The position numbers and the translations under genes were made by a program. Under the pieces are notes generated by a model. It made no database searches and was not told where the DNA came from. It saw only the letters and a list, made by a program, of their open reading frames with translations. Source: Xiheimicrobium sp033763395 (GTDB taxonomy: Bacteria > Myxococcota > Myxococcia > Myxococcales > Myxococcaceae). Taken from it: 64,000 bases of DNA. The first letter of the stretch is position 1. Each line of letters begins with the position of its first letter. Shown here piece by piece: positions 40,970-50,019 of this stretch. Location of the stretch: the NCBI GenBank assembly GCA_033763395.1, contig JANRKQ010000036.1, positions 1 to 64,000 of the forward strand, read 5' to 3'.

Positions 40970-41111
40970 TCGTCTCACCCGTTCGCAGCACCCACACCCA
41001 CATGAGCGCCACCGTCGTCTCGCCTGCCGCGGCCCGCCTTCAGTCGTGTACGGTCCCGCGCGGCTTTCGCGCTCGTTCCACCCAACAACGCCTGAAGCAG
41101 GGGGAGTCTCC

Positions 41112-44100
41112 ATGACCACGAAGATCCAGAACACGTCCGCGCAGTCGGTGAAGCTGGCGAAGCCGGCGATCCTCTCGAAGCCCGACGCGAGCGCGGCTGC
41201 CGAGCTCAACAAGCTGGCCGCCCAGAACCCCGGCAAGGGCAGCATCTCGGGCGAAGAGATGGCCAAGGCCATTCTCAACGGCACGAAGGACGCCGACGGC
41301 CAGGCGGCCGGCAAGGAGTTCGACGCGGTCAAGAAGTTCGTCCAGAAGCACGGCGACAAGCTGTCGCCCGAGGCGAAGAAGGTGTTCGACGTCTACTCGC
41401 GTGAGGCGATGAAGGCGCGCGCCAACGGGCAGACGGGCATCGACTTCCGCAACTACAACGCCATGCAGCGCCAGATGCTGGCGGTGGCGAAGCCCCAGTA
41501 CAAGGACGCGTCGGCGGCGAAGGCGCTCAACGAGCTGGCGGCGGGCAACACGAAGAAGGGCTCCATCTCGGGCAAGGAGATGATGGACGCGATTCTCAAG
41601 GGCACGAAGGACCTCGACGGCGCCTCGTCGACCCGCGAGTTCCAGGACATCTCGAAGTTCGCGCGCGAGAACGCGCACCTGCTCTCGCCCGAGGCGAAGA
41701 AGGTGTTCGACGTGTACGCGAAGGCGGCGCAGGGCGCTGGCAAGGGTGGCATCCCCATGCCGGCGTACAACCGCATGGCGCGCGACATGATGCGGGCGGC
41801 GACGCCCAACTATCAGGACCTCTCGGCCGGTAAGCAGCTCGAGGCGCTCGCGGCGAACAACAAGGAGCCGGGCTCCATCTCGGGCAAGGAGATGATGGAC
41901 GCCATCGTCAAGGGCACGCGCGACCTCGACGGCAAGGCGGCCACCACCGAGTTCCGCGACATCGCCAAGTTCGTGCGTGAGAACGAGCAGCTCCTCTCGC
42001 CCGAGGCGAAGGCCACCTTCGCGGTCTACGAGAAGACGGTGCAGGGCGCGAAGAACGGGCAGATCGGCCTGCGCGACTTCATGAAGATGCAGGGCGAGAT
42101 GGCGAAGGTGGCGGGCCCGAAGTACGCCGACGCCTCGATGGCGAGCCAGCTCAACGCGCTCGCCGGCAACAACAAGGAGCCCGGCAGCATCTCGGGGCGT
42201 GAGCTGACCCAGGCGCTGCTCAACGGCTCGCGCGACTACGACGGCCAGGCGGCGGGCGCGGAGTTCCGCGACGCGGCCAAGTTCGTCAAGGAGAACGGAC
42301 ACCTGCTCTCGCCCGAGGCGAAGCAGGCCTTCGCCGTGTACCAGAAGTACGCCGCGGCGGCGCAGGCCAAGGGCGAGGCCGGCATCGCGCCCCAGGACTT
42401 CGCGCGCATGAGCCTCGAGATGCAGCGCGCGGGCGCGCCCCGGTACGGCGACCAGTCGGCCGCGCAGGCCCTCAACGCGCTGGCGGCGGGCAACACGAAG
42501 CCTGGCAGCATCTCGGGCCGTGAGATGGAGCAGGCGATCATCTCGGGCACCCGCGACCTCGACAACCAGGCCGCAGGCAAGGAGTACGCCGACCTCGCGA
42601 AGTTCGTGAAGGAGAACGGCCACCTCCTCTCGCCGCAGGCGAAGGCCACCTTCGCCGTCTACGAGAAGTACGCGAAGGCGGCGCAGGCGAAGGGCCAGAC
42701 CGGCATCCCGCTGGGCGAGTACTCGAAGATGCAGCTCGAGATGTCTTCGCTCAACCGGCCGCACTTCCCCGTCATCAACCCCGGCGCGGTGCTCGGCTCG
42801 CTGCTGCAGGGGCCTCCGCCCACGCCGCCGCAGGTTGGCGCCGCGCTGCAGAACGGCCTCGACTCGATCCAGAACACCTTCGGGCAGCTGGGCTCGTTGT
42901 TCCCCGGCGTGCCGGGCTTCGGTGGCGCGCAGGAGCAGCTCCAGCAGCTCGGCGCCGAGCTCGCCAAGGAGTTCTTCGGCGCGCTGGGTGAGGGCCTGGT
43001 GAAGGCGCTCAACGACGCCGCGGTGAAGCTCGGCGGCGCGCCGGCCAACGAAAAGGATCCGCTCAACCTCGCGGACGCGCTGGCCGAGTTCAAGAAGGGC
43101 GTCGAGGACCTGTTCAAGGAAGGCGCCAAGCCGCCGCCGCTCGGCATCCCGAAGCCCTACATGCCGCCCATCATCTTCACGCCTCGGCCCGACGCCGGCG
43201 CGACGGCCGCAGTCAACGAGCTCCTCAAGAACAACACGAAGCCGGGCTCGATCTCGGGCAAGGAGATGACCGAGGCCATCATCAAGGGCACGGCCGACCT
43301 CGACAACCAGGCCGCCGGCACCGAGTTCGCGGCCTTCCAGAAGCTGGTGAAGGAGAACCCGAAGCTGCTGTCGCCCGAAGCGAAGAAGGCCTTCGAGGTG
43401 TACGAGAAGCACGCCCGCGCGGCGCAGGCGAAGGGCCAGACCGGCATCCCCATGGGGGACTACCTGCACATGCAGCGCGAGATGCGCGCGGTGTCGGGCC
43501 CGCTGTACCAGGACGCTTCGGCGGCCAGCCAGCTCGAGGCGCTCGCGAAGCAGAACACGAAGCCGGGCTCCATTTCGGGCAAGGAGATGGTCGACGCCAT
43601 CATTCAGGGCACCGTCGACAAGGACGGCCAGGCCGCGGGCAAGGAGTACGGCGACATCGCCAAGTTCGTGCGCGAGAACGAGCAGCTGCTCTCGCCCGAG
43701 GCGAAGAAGGCGTTCTCGGTCTACGAGTCGCACGTCAAGTCGGCCCAGGCGCGCGGCCAGACGGGCATCGACCTTCGCGACTTCGCCCGCATGGAGCAGC
43801 AGCTCCAGTTCGTCGGCCAGCCCCGCTACCAGGACGCCTCGGCCGCCTCGTCGCTCAACGCGCTCGCCGCGGGCAACAAGGCGCCGGGCTCGATCAGCGG
43901 CAACGAGATGGCTGACGCCATCAGCCGCGCCACGCGCGACCTCGACAACCAGGCCGCCGGCAAGGAGTTCGCCGACATCTCGAAGTTCGTGAAGGAGAAC
44001 GAGCAGCTCCTGTCCCCCGAGGCGAAGCGCGCGTTCGGCGTGTACGAGAAGTACGCGAAGGCTGCGCAGGCGAAGGGCCAGACGGGCCTGACGATGTTCG

Positions 44101-44783
44101 ACTCGGTGCGCATGAACGCCGAGATGCGCCAGGTGGGCTCGCCCCAGTACCAGGACGCGTCGGCGGCGAAGGCCCTCAACGCGCTGGCGGCCGGCAACAA
44201 GCAGCCGGGCTCGATCAGCGGGCAGGAGCTGTCGAACGCCATCTTCAACGGCATCAAGGACCTCGACGGCAAGGCCGCCACCACCGAGTTCCGCGACATC
44301 GCCAAGTTCGTGAAGGAGAACGAGCAGCTGCTGTCGCCCGAGGCGAAGCGGGTGTTCCAGACCTACGAGAACACGGTGAAGAAGGACCCGAGCCTGTCGC
44401 TGGGCGATCTGTTCAAGCTCAAGGCGAGCATGGACAAGGTGGGCCAGCCCTCGTTCCAGGACTCGTCGGCGGGCGCGGCCATCAAGGACCTGGCGGCGAA
44501 GAACCGCACGCCGGGCTCCATCAGCCCCAACGAGATGCGCGACGCGATCCTGCGTGGCACGCGTGACCCGGACTCGCAGGCGGCCGGCAAGGAGTTCGCC
44601 GACTTCTCGAAGTTCGTGAAGGAGAACGAGCAGCTGCTGTCGCCCGGCGCGAAGAAGGTGTTCGCCGCCTACGAGAAGGCCGCGAAGGCGGCGCAGGCGA
44701 AGGGCCAGACGGGCATCGACTCGGGCGCGTACCAGAAGATGTCGCGTGAGATGCTGATGCTCACGTTCTTCCCGCAGCGCTGA
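41112..44783 (+). CDS. 1,223-residue protein of ten about 105-residue modules
   Basis: The protein has no signal peptide and is made of ten copies of one module. The GSISG-type cores start at residues 43, 150, 254, 358, 465, 712, 819, 926, 1033 and 1135, so the period is 102-107 residues. The ten split into two blocks of five, separated by a unique linker of about 145 residues (about 565-705) with Pro- and helix-rich stretches. Each module has a GSISG-x-E-x-M motif, a D-x-D-G/N-x-AA-G-x-EF motif and a LSPEAK...Y-x-K tail. The first two resemble degenerate EF-hand loops (G at position 6, I or A at 8, E at 12). Start ATG 41112 has GGGGAG at 41101-41106. The function is unknown; the layout suggests a cytoplasmic filament or Ca2+-responsive scaffold. 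Confidence 0.9.
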   Translation: MTTKIQNTSAQSVKLAKPAILSKPDASAAAELNKLAAQNPGKGSISGEEMAKAILNGTKDADGQAAGKEFDAVKKFVQKHGDKLSPEAKKVFDVYSREAMKARANGQTGIDFRNYNAMQRQMLAVAKPQYKDASAAKALNELAAGNTKKGSISGKEMMDAILKGTKDLDGASSTREFQDISKFARENAHLLSPEAKKVFDVYAKAAQGAGKGGIPMPAYNRMARDMMRAATPNYQDLSAGKQLEALAANNKEPGSISGKEMMDAIVKGTRDLDGKAATTEFRDIAKFVRENEQLLSPEAKATFAVYEKTVQGAKNGQIGLRDFMKMQGEMAKVAGPKYADASMASQLNALAGNNKEPGSISGRELTQALLNGSRDYDGQAAGAEFRDAAKFVKENGHLLSPEAKQAFAVYQKYAAAAQAKGEAGIAPQDFARMSLEMQRAGAPRYGDQSAAQALNALAAGNTKPGSISGREMEQAIISGTRDLDNQAAGKEYADLAKFVKENGHLLSPQAKATFAVYEKYAKAAQAKGQTGIPLGEYSKMQLEMSSLNRPHFPVINPGAVLGSLLQGPPPTPPQVGAALQNGLDSIQNTFGQLGSLFPGVPGFGGAQEQLQQLGAELAKEFFGALGEGLVKALNDAAVKLGGAPANEKDPLNLADALAEFKKGVEDLFKEGAKPPPLGIPKPYMPPIIFTPRPDAGATAAVNELLKNNTKPGSISGKEMTEAIIKGTADLDNQAAGTEFAAFQKLVKENPKLLSPEAKKAFEVYEKHARAAQAKGQTGIPMGDYLHMQREMRAVSGPLYQDASAASQLEALAKQNTKPGSISGKEMVDAIIQGTVDKDGQAAGKEYGDIAKFVRENEQLLSPEAKKAFSVYESHVKSAQARGQTGIDLRDFARMEQQLQFVGQPRYQDASAASSLNALAAGNKAPGSISGNEMADAISRATRDLDNQAAGKEFADISKFVKENEQLLSPEAKRAFGVYEKYAKAAQAKGQTGLTMFDSVRMNAEMRQVGSPQYQDASAAKALNALAAGNKQPGSISGQELSNAIFNGIKDLDGKAATTEFRDIAKFVKENEQLLSPEAKRVFQTYENTVKKDPSLSLGDLFKLKASMDKVGQPSFQDSSAGAAIKDLAAKNRTPGSISPNEMRDAILRGTRDPDSQAAGKEFADFSKFVKENEQLLSPGAKKVFAAYEKAAKAAQAKGQTGIDSGAYQKMSREMLMLTFFPQR
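41175..44765 (+). repeat. Ten tandem DNA repeats of about 306-321 bp in a 5+5 arrangement
   Basis: Conserved cores begin at 41238, 41559, 41871, 42183, 42504, 43245, 43566, 43887, 44208 and 44514. Spacing is 321, 312, 312, 321, then 741 across the linker, then 321, 321, 321 and 306. Units are similar but not identical, so the array is old and stable rather than a recent slippage product. Confidence 0.9.
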
Positions 44784-44812
44784 AAGGCCCGCGCCCGCAC
44801 GCTCGCCCCTGT

Positions 44813-44837
44813 CGTGGCGCTCCCTTCGGAGCCCACG
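44813..44837 (+). terminator. Hairpin after modular protein gene
   Basis: CGTGG-c-GCTCC pairs with GGAGCCCACG around a CTTC loop, with one bulged base. It sits 30 bp after the stop of the modular gene and 18 bp before the convergent gene end. There is no T-run, so it may terminate or simply protect the 3' end. Confidence 0.4.
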
Positions 44838-44854
44838 GCGGGGGCGACGTCGTT

Positions 44855-45937
44855 TCAGGGGTGCGTGAAGTACAGCGGGTCGCGCCCCACGGCTTCGGCG
44901 GCACCGAGGTCGTTCCCCCGGGGCTGGCCCGCCGAGGCCACGCGCGGGAGCCCGTCGTCTCCAGCCCCGCCCGGGCGCACGATGGCGACCTGCTTCACTT
45001 TGGGGTTTTTTGGAATGGCGTAGACGAGCTGGCCGGCGTCGGCGGCCGCGACGGCGCCGTCTGCGTCCACCTTCAGCCAGCCGACCGCCGCGGCCTCGTA
45101 GCGCAGCCAGTCGACCGTCTGGGCGAGGGACAGCTCACGGCCCTGGCGATGGTGCGGAATCGGGCACTCCATGGCGAGCGAGACGTCCCACGCGAAGACG
45201 TGCGCGCGGGAGCCATCGGGCGCGTCGTAGCGCTTGTTCTTCGCCACGGCGAACTGGTCGATGACGGTCCACAGGATGCGGGGGTTGCGCTTGGTCGGCT
45301 TGCTCTTGACGGGCGCCGTCAGCGCGCGCCACGTCGAACGCGTCTGCACCTTCGAGGCGGGCGTCTCGCCGTCGAAGAACTGATGGCTCGACGACGACGG
45401 CTCTTCTTCATCGGCGTCGAGGTGGAGCTGCCGGCTGCGGCCCAACAGCACCTCGATCTTCTCCTTCTCGTTGTCGTCGAAGGCCGAGGCGCGCAGCGCC
45501 TTCTGAAAGGGGTTGGTCTGCTTCACCGAGGGGTTCGTCGGCACCACGCCCACCGCTGGCAGGCTGGGGTGCGAGACCTTCGGTGGTGACTCCGATGGGA
45601 CGCGCGGCAGGCTCTGAGACGAGGCCGACGCGACCTTGGGCAGGCTCTGGTGCGACACCCGCGGCGTCGACTCGGAGGTGACGCGCGGGAGGCCCTGCGC
45701 CGACGCGCCAGGCGCTTTGGCGGCGGGCATGCCACCGGCGGTGCTGGTGCGCGGAATCGAGCCGGTGCTCGTGCGGGGCGGGGCGCTCCCGGCGGCCGGC
45801 ATCGAGCCGCCCGTGCTGGTGCGTGGAATCGCCCCAGTGCTGGTGCGCGGGGGGACCGTCGGAACCCGCCCGTGCCCGTCACCCTTCGGCGGCGCCGGCT
45901 TCTGACCGTGGGGTGGTTTGCCCTGCTCACTGCTCAT
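44855..45937 (-). CDS. Ser/Thr/Pro-rich low-complexity N-terminus with unknown C-terminal domain
   Basis: This 360-residue protein has no signal. Residues about 1-140 are a disordered tail built on PRTSTG-type and LPRV/LPKV-S-x-S repeats, rich in Thr and Ser. This is a likely target for Ser/Thr kinases. The C-terminal half (about 160-360) contains a conserved-looking alpha/beta region with WLRYEAAAVGWLKVD. No family is recognised. It is convergent with the modular repeat protein and next to tRNA-Phe. ATG 45937 has GGGTGA upstream; a GTG at 45943 is possible. Confidence 0.7.
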   Translation of the reverse strand: MSSEQGKPPHGQKPAPPKGDGHGRVPTVPPRTSTGAIPRTSTGGSMPAAGSAPPRTSTGSIPRTSTAGGMPAAKAPGASAQGLPRVTSESTPRVSHQSLPKVASASSQSLPRVPSESPPKVSHPSLPAVGVVPTNPSVKQTNPFQKALRASAFDDNEKEKIEVLLGRSRQLHLDADEEEPSSSSHQFFDGETPASKVQTRSTWRALTAPVKSKPTKRNPRILWTVIDQFAVAKNKRYDAPDGSRAHVFAWDVSLAMECPIPHHRQGRELSLAQTVDWLRYEAAAVGWLKVDADGAVAAADAGQLVYAIPKNPKVKQVAIVRPGGAGDDGLPRVASAGQPRGNDLGAAEAVGRDPLYFTHP

Positions 45938-46022
45938 CGTCACCCGAAGGTAGCCTAGACGGCGTCCACCACGCTGCTCTCTGCAGCGAGCGCCATGATG
46001 CAGCAGCGCGGGAGTGAGGGAG

Positions 46023-46095
46023 TGCCCAGGGCCGGAATCGAACCAGCGACACGGGGATTTTCAGTCCCCTGCTCTACCAACTGAGCTACCTGGGC
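46023..46095 (-). tRNA. tRNA-Phe (GAA)
   Basis: The 73-nt cloverleaf is complete. The acceptor GCCCAGG pairs with CCTGGGC (7 bp) and D-stem GCTC with GAGC. The anticodon stem is GGGGA/TCCCC with loop CTGAAAA, giving anticodon GAA. The T-arm is GCTGG/CCGGC with loop TTCGATT. The discriminator is A; the 3' CCA is not encoded, so it is added after transcription. Confidence 0.96.
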
Positions 46096-46195
46096 GGGCC
46101 AACCACCTGCAAAAGCGGTCGCGCTTCTGCCTGCGACCGACACCTCCGTCAAGCACTTCGTCGACGCGTCCCCGGGGCGGCGCCTGACGGCGTGT

Positions 46196-47482
46196 TCACC
46201 CGCGGAACGTCGCGGGATCGACCCCGTGCTGCTCCAGCAACTTGTAGAGGTAGCTGCGGGCGATGCCGGCCTCGCGCGCCGCCGCGGCGGCCGAGCCCTG
46301 GTGCCGGGCCAGCAGCGCCTCGAGGTAGCTCTTCTCGAAGGCGGCCAACGCGCGCTCGCGGGCGATGTGAAAGTCGCCGCCGGTGCCGGTCTGCGGGGGC
46401 CTGGGCAGCACGGCGTCTTCTCCGAGCGCCAGAATGCGGTCGACGACGTTCTTGAGCTCGCGCACGTTGCCCGGCCACTGCCACGCCGACAACGCGGCCA
46501 GCGCGCTCGGCGACAGCTTCGCCCCCGGCCGCGCCGCGTGAGCGAAGGCCTGGGCGAGCAGCGCCACGTCGTCGAGCCGCTCCTTCAGCGCCGGCACCTC
46601 GAGCACGATGGCCGACAGCCGGTAGTAGAGGTCGGCGCGGAACCGCCCCGCCTTCACCAGCGCCGGCAGCTCGTGCTGCGTGGTGGCCACCAGGCGGAAG
46701 TCCGACGCGCGCGTCTTCGGCTCGCCCACCCGCTGGAAGGTGCCCGTCTCGAGCACGCGCAGCAGCAACGGCTGGAGCTCGAGCGGAAGCGCGGCCACCT
46801 CGTCGAGCATCAAGGTGCCGCCGTTGGCTCCTTCGATGACGCCCGCCGCGTCCTTCACCGCGCCCGTGAAGGCGCCCTTCACGTGGCCGAAGAGGGTGGC
46901 TTGCACCAGCTCGCCGGTGGCCGAGCCGCAGTCGAAGGTGACGAAGGCGGCGCTCTTTCTCGCAGACAGCTCGTGGAGCGTGCGCGCGCACGCCTCTTTC
47001 CCGGCGCCCGTGGGCCCGTGCAGCAGCACCGAGGCGTCCGTCGGGCCGACCTGCTCGAGCTGAGAGAAGAGTCGCCGCATCGGCTCCGAGCGGCCCAGCA
47101 GCGGGCCCAGGCCCTCGCGCGGCGTCGCCTGCACCGACACCTTCGGCAGCACGGCGAGCTGGGTGCTCCCGACCTCGCCGACGGCCCCCAGCGGCAGATC
47201 GAGCACCGTCAGCCGGGCCCCCTGGTACCGGGTGCCGTTCTTCGAGCCGAGATCGCGCACGCGCACCCGCACGCCGAGCAGCTCGATCGAAAGGTGCCGC
47301 CGGCTCACCGCCCCGTCCGACAGCTTCAACTGACAGTCGGCGTGCGTGCCCACCAGCGCCGTGCCCGCGTCGACGAGGAGCTCGCGCCCGAGATCGGGCC
47401 CCGCCAGCACGAGGAGGCGCACCGGCAGGGGTTTGAACGGCGCCGCCGTCTGGTCGAGCGTTCGCGTGTCGTCGGAGATCAT
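46196..47482 (-). CDS. FHA-domain sigma-54 activator
   Basis: This 428-residue protein has an N-terminal FHA domain (about 30-110, DGAVSRRHLSIEL core), an AAA+ sigma-54 domain (Walker A GPTGAGKE, sigma-54 loop GAFTGA, Walker B LDE) and a C-terminal Fis-type helix-turn-helix. There is no receiver domain; control is by FHA binding to phospho-Thr. The ATG overlaps the stop of the upstream kinase gene by 4 bp (ATGA), so kinase and activator are made together and probably work as a pair. It should activate sigma-54 promoters that are not in this window. Confidence 0.93.
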   Translation of the reverse strand: MISDDTRTLDQTAAPFKPLPVRLLVLAGPDLGRELLVDAGTALVGTHADCQLKLSDGAVSRRHLSIELLGVRVRVRDLGSKNGTRYQGARLTVLDLPLGAVGEVGSTQLAVLPKVSVQATPREGLGPLLGRSEPMRRLFSQLEQVGPTDASVLLHGPTGAGKEACARTLHELSARKSAAFVTFDCGSATGELVQATLFGHVKGAFTGAVKDAAGVIEGANGGTLMLDEVAALPLELQPLLLRVLETGTFQRVGEPKTRASDFRLVATTQHELPALVKAGRFRADLYYRLSAIVLEVPALKERLDDVALLAQAFAHAARPGAKLSPSALAALSAWQWPGNVRELKNVVDRILALGEDAVLPRPPQTGTGGDFHIARERALAAFEKSYLEALLARHQGSAAAAAREAGIARSYLYKLLEQHGVDPATFRG

Positions 47483-49167
47483 CGCCTGGCGGCGAACTCT
47501 ACACGCACCGACGACGTCGCCCCTTCCGAGATCGCCACCGTCCGCACTTCGGTGCGCCCATCGGGGGCGCGAAAGGTGATGGCGTGGCGGCCGACGGGGA
47601 GCGGGTACTTCGAGAACGGCGTGCGATCGACCGGCTCGCCGTCGACCATCACGTCGGCCCACGGCACCGCGTCAGCGGCGAGGTACCCGATGCGCACCGG
47701 CTGGGCGGTCGCGGGCCCCGGTGGGGCGGTCGCCTTCACGGGCCGTGGCGGCCGGGCGGGGCGCCGGTCGGTCCCAGGAGGGCCAGGCCGGACGTCGAGG
47801 CTCGAGCCCACCGAGCGGTCGGCGCGTCGCGGGCCGTCCTCCACCGCGGGGGCCGGGCCCGAGGGCCGGTCAGTCGGGTCGGCCACCCCAGAGGCGCCGA
47901 GGTTGGTGCGGCCGGGTGGGGGGGCGACCTCGAGGCCTGTATCGACCTCGCGACCGACGGGCCGCTCGACGGGCGATGCACCGGGCGCGGCGATGGCGAC
48001 CACCGTGGCTCCACCACCGTCGCGTGTGCCGGCCGGCCCCGTTCCTGGCTCGACGACGAGCTCACGGCGGGTGAGCCCGATGCCGAGCGACACGGCGATG
48101 ACGGCCGAGAGCACGACCGCGGCGATGAGGGGGCCCCGCGCGCGTGGAGTGCGCTCGGTGATGTCGGGGCGCGGCGGCGGGTCGGCCGACACGCTGTGGG
48201 TGACGCGCAGCACCTGCGAGCGCGTGCCGGCTTGCTGAGAGGCCTCTTCCTCGTGTGGGCGCTGCGCGAAGGGGGCGGCGACGAGCCGAACGTGCTCGGC
48301 GAGCTCCGGCGCGCTGGCGACCGGCCCGTCGAGCAGCGCCTTGCGAAAGCTGACGGCGTCGGGGAACCGCTCGGCAGGCCGCCGGGACATCGCCCGAGCG
48401 AGCGCGGCTTCCAGCCCGGGGGTGATGTCGGGCCGCGCAGCCCTGATGGGCGGCGCCTTGCCAGCGAGGACTGCCTTGAACGTCTCGTCCTGGGTGCCGC
48501 GGCGGAAGGGGCTCACGCCGGTCAGCAGCTCGTAGAGCGTCACCGCGGCCGAGTAGAGATCGGCCCGCGCGTCGAGCTCGGCCTCGTGGGTGAGCTGCTC
48601 GGGCGCGATGTACGCCGCCTTGCCCTGCAGGGCGCCCGAGCGGGTGCCGTCATCGCCGATGCGCGCGATGCCGAAGTCGGTGAGCTGCACGGCGCCGGTG
48701 AACGACAGGAGGATGTTCGACGGCGTCACGTCGCGGTGCACCAGCCTGAGCGGCAGCCCCTTCGCGTCGGTCAGCGTGTGGGCGTACCCCAGCGCCTCGC
48801 ACACCGAGAGCGCGATGGCGCGCACGATGGGCAGCGGCACGGTCAGCTTCTGCTCGGCGAGGTGCCTCAGGTGCTGGGACAGGCTCACGCCCTCGACGAG
48901 CTGCATGGCGAGGAAGGGGCGGCCCTCGGCTTCACCCACGTCGAAGATCTCGACGATGTTCGGGTGCCGCATGCGCGCCGCGAGCCGCGCCTCGTCGTAG
49001 AAGCGGCGTACGGCGTCGGCCGACGCGGTGAGGTGCGGCAGCAGCAGCTTCAGCGCGACGTGCTTCTCGAAGTCACCGGTGCCCGTCTTCTTCGCGACGA
49101 AGACCTCGCCCATGCCTCCCGAGGCCACCCGCCGCACCAGCTCGTACCCGCTCGACGTCTCGCCCAC
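47479..49167 (-). CDS. Ser/Thr protein kinase with TM and PEGA-like domain
   Basis: This 562-residue GTG-started protein has a kinase domain (about 8-270) with GGMGEVF, K40, the catalytic-loop variant HRDVTPSN (Thr for the usual Lys), DFGIA and APE. A TM helix follows (about 345-365), then a Pro/Gly/Arg-rich linker and a C-terminal PEGA-like domain (about 480-560). HRDVTPSN is common in myxobacterial kinases and does not by itself mean inactivity. It overlaps the FHA activator gene by 4 bp, the clearest kinase-FHA pair in the window. Confidence 0.9.
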   Translation of the reverse strand: MGETSSGYELVRRVASGGMGEVFVAKKTGTGDFEKHVALKLLLPHLTASADAVRRFYDEARLAARMRHPNIVEIFDVGEAEGRPFLAMQLVEGVSLSQHLRHLAEQKLTVPLPIVRAIALSVCEALGYAHTLTDAKGLPLRLVHRDVTPSNILLSFTGAVQLTDFGIARIGDDGTRSGALQGKAAYIAPEQLTHEAELDARADLYSAAVTLYELLTGVSPFRRGTQDETFKAVLAGKAPPIRAARPDITPGLEAALARAMSRRPAERFPDAVSFRKALLDGPVASAPELAEHVRLVAAPFAQRPHEEEASQQAGTRSQVLRVTHSVSADPPPRPDITERTPRARGPLIAAVVLSAVIAVSLGIGLTRRELVVEPGTGPAGTRDGGGATVVAIAAPGASPVERPVGREVDTGLEVAPPPGRTNLGASGVADPTDRPSGPAPAVEDGPRRADRSVGSSLDVRPGPPGTDRRPARPPRPVKATAPPGPATAQPVRIGYLAADAVPWADVMVDGEPVDRTPFSKYPLPVGRHAITFRAPDGRTEVRTVAISEGATSSVRVEFAARR

Positions 49168-49218
49168 CGCGGCCGACGGTAGCGCAGCTCGCTGCCCCTG
49201 TGGGCCCTCGCGCCGCCT

Positions 49219-50019
49219 TCAGGGGAAGACGCACTGGCTCCCCGGAGCCCTGAACAGCTCGGCGTCGTCGACCAGGACCGAGGCGTCCGCGCGCACGTCT
49301 GAGCTGAGGCGAAGCTCGATGCCCTCACCGCCGATCGCTCCGTACTCTTCGGTCACCACGACCCAGCCGCCATCACGAATCGAGCCGGTCGACTGGCCGC
49401 TGCTGCTGTTGGTGCCCCCGTCGAACAGCCGCTCTCGGATGGTGATGGTGACGCTGTAGCCGGCGTCGAACTCGTTCCGGGCACAGACGCGGGCGCAGAA
49501 CAGCATGGGGAAGGACGTCGAGCCGCGAATGAACTCGCTGGTGACGAAGGGGCCGTTGTTCGGCTGGCCCGTCAGGCGAAGAGCCTGGGCGCCGCTCTTT
49601 GCCGGTCGCGACGGCTGGGCCGTGCCGTTGCCCTGGCGCCAGAACCGGATGCCCCCGTCGGCGAACTCGAGCTCGAAGCCGGGGTTCGCCAGCAGGTTCC
49701 TCCCGGTCGGAATCACCGCGCCTGCGTCGGGGCCGCCGTCGCTCCCACCGTCGAGGCCGCCGTCGTCGCCGGCGCCTGCATCGCGGCCCGCGTCGGCGCC
49801 GGCATCGAACCCGGCGTCACGGCCCCCGTCGACGCCGGCGTCGTCTTCACCGAGCCCGCCGTCGGCCCATTGGCACCGCTCGGCCACGCAGACGAAGTCC
49901 TCTCCGCACGACCGCTCGGCGTTGCAGCGCTTGCCCGTCTCGTCGAGCGGCGGCGGCATGCAGGCGAGGAGCCCCAGGTGAACCACCACTGCCAGCCCGC
50001 CACGTCGCGTCGTCACCAT
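49219..50019 (-). CDS. Lipoprotein with Asp/Gly-rich linker and carbohydrate-binding-like domain
   Basis: This 266-residue protein has a signal ending LLAC (Cys20) and a small Cys-rich part. An acidic Asp/Gly/Ala linker of about 50 residues leads to a C-terminal beta-sandwich beginning NLLANPGFELE. This NPGFE opening is typical of carbohydrate-binding modules. It is probably displayed on the outer surface. It overlaps the upstream TPR gene by 7 bp on the same strand, forming an operon with it. Confidence 0.75.
   Translation of the reverse strand: MVTTRRGGLAVVVHLGLLACMPPPLDETGKRCNAERSCGEDFVCVAERCQWADGGLGEDDAGVDGGRDAGFDAGADAGRDAGAGDDGGLDGGSDGGPDAGAVIPTGRNLLANPGFELEFADGGIRFWRQGNGTAQPSRPAKSGAQALRLTGQPNNGPFVTSEFIRGSTSFPMLFCARVCARNEFDAGYSVTITIRERLFDGGTNSSSGQSTGSIRDGGWVVVTEEYGAIGGEGIELRLSSDVRADASVLVDDAELFRAPGSQCVFP

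Noticed and set aside
41046..41111. Possible 22-residue N-terminal extension of the modular protein
   Set aside because: The internal ATG at 41112 has a strong GGGGAG site and the extension is low-complexity.
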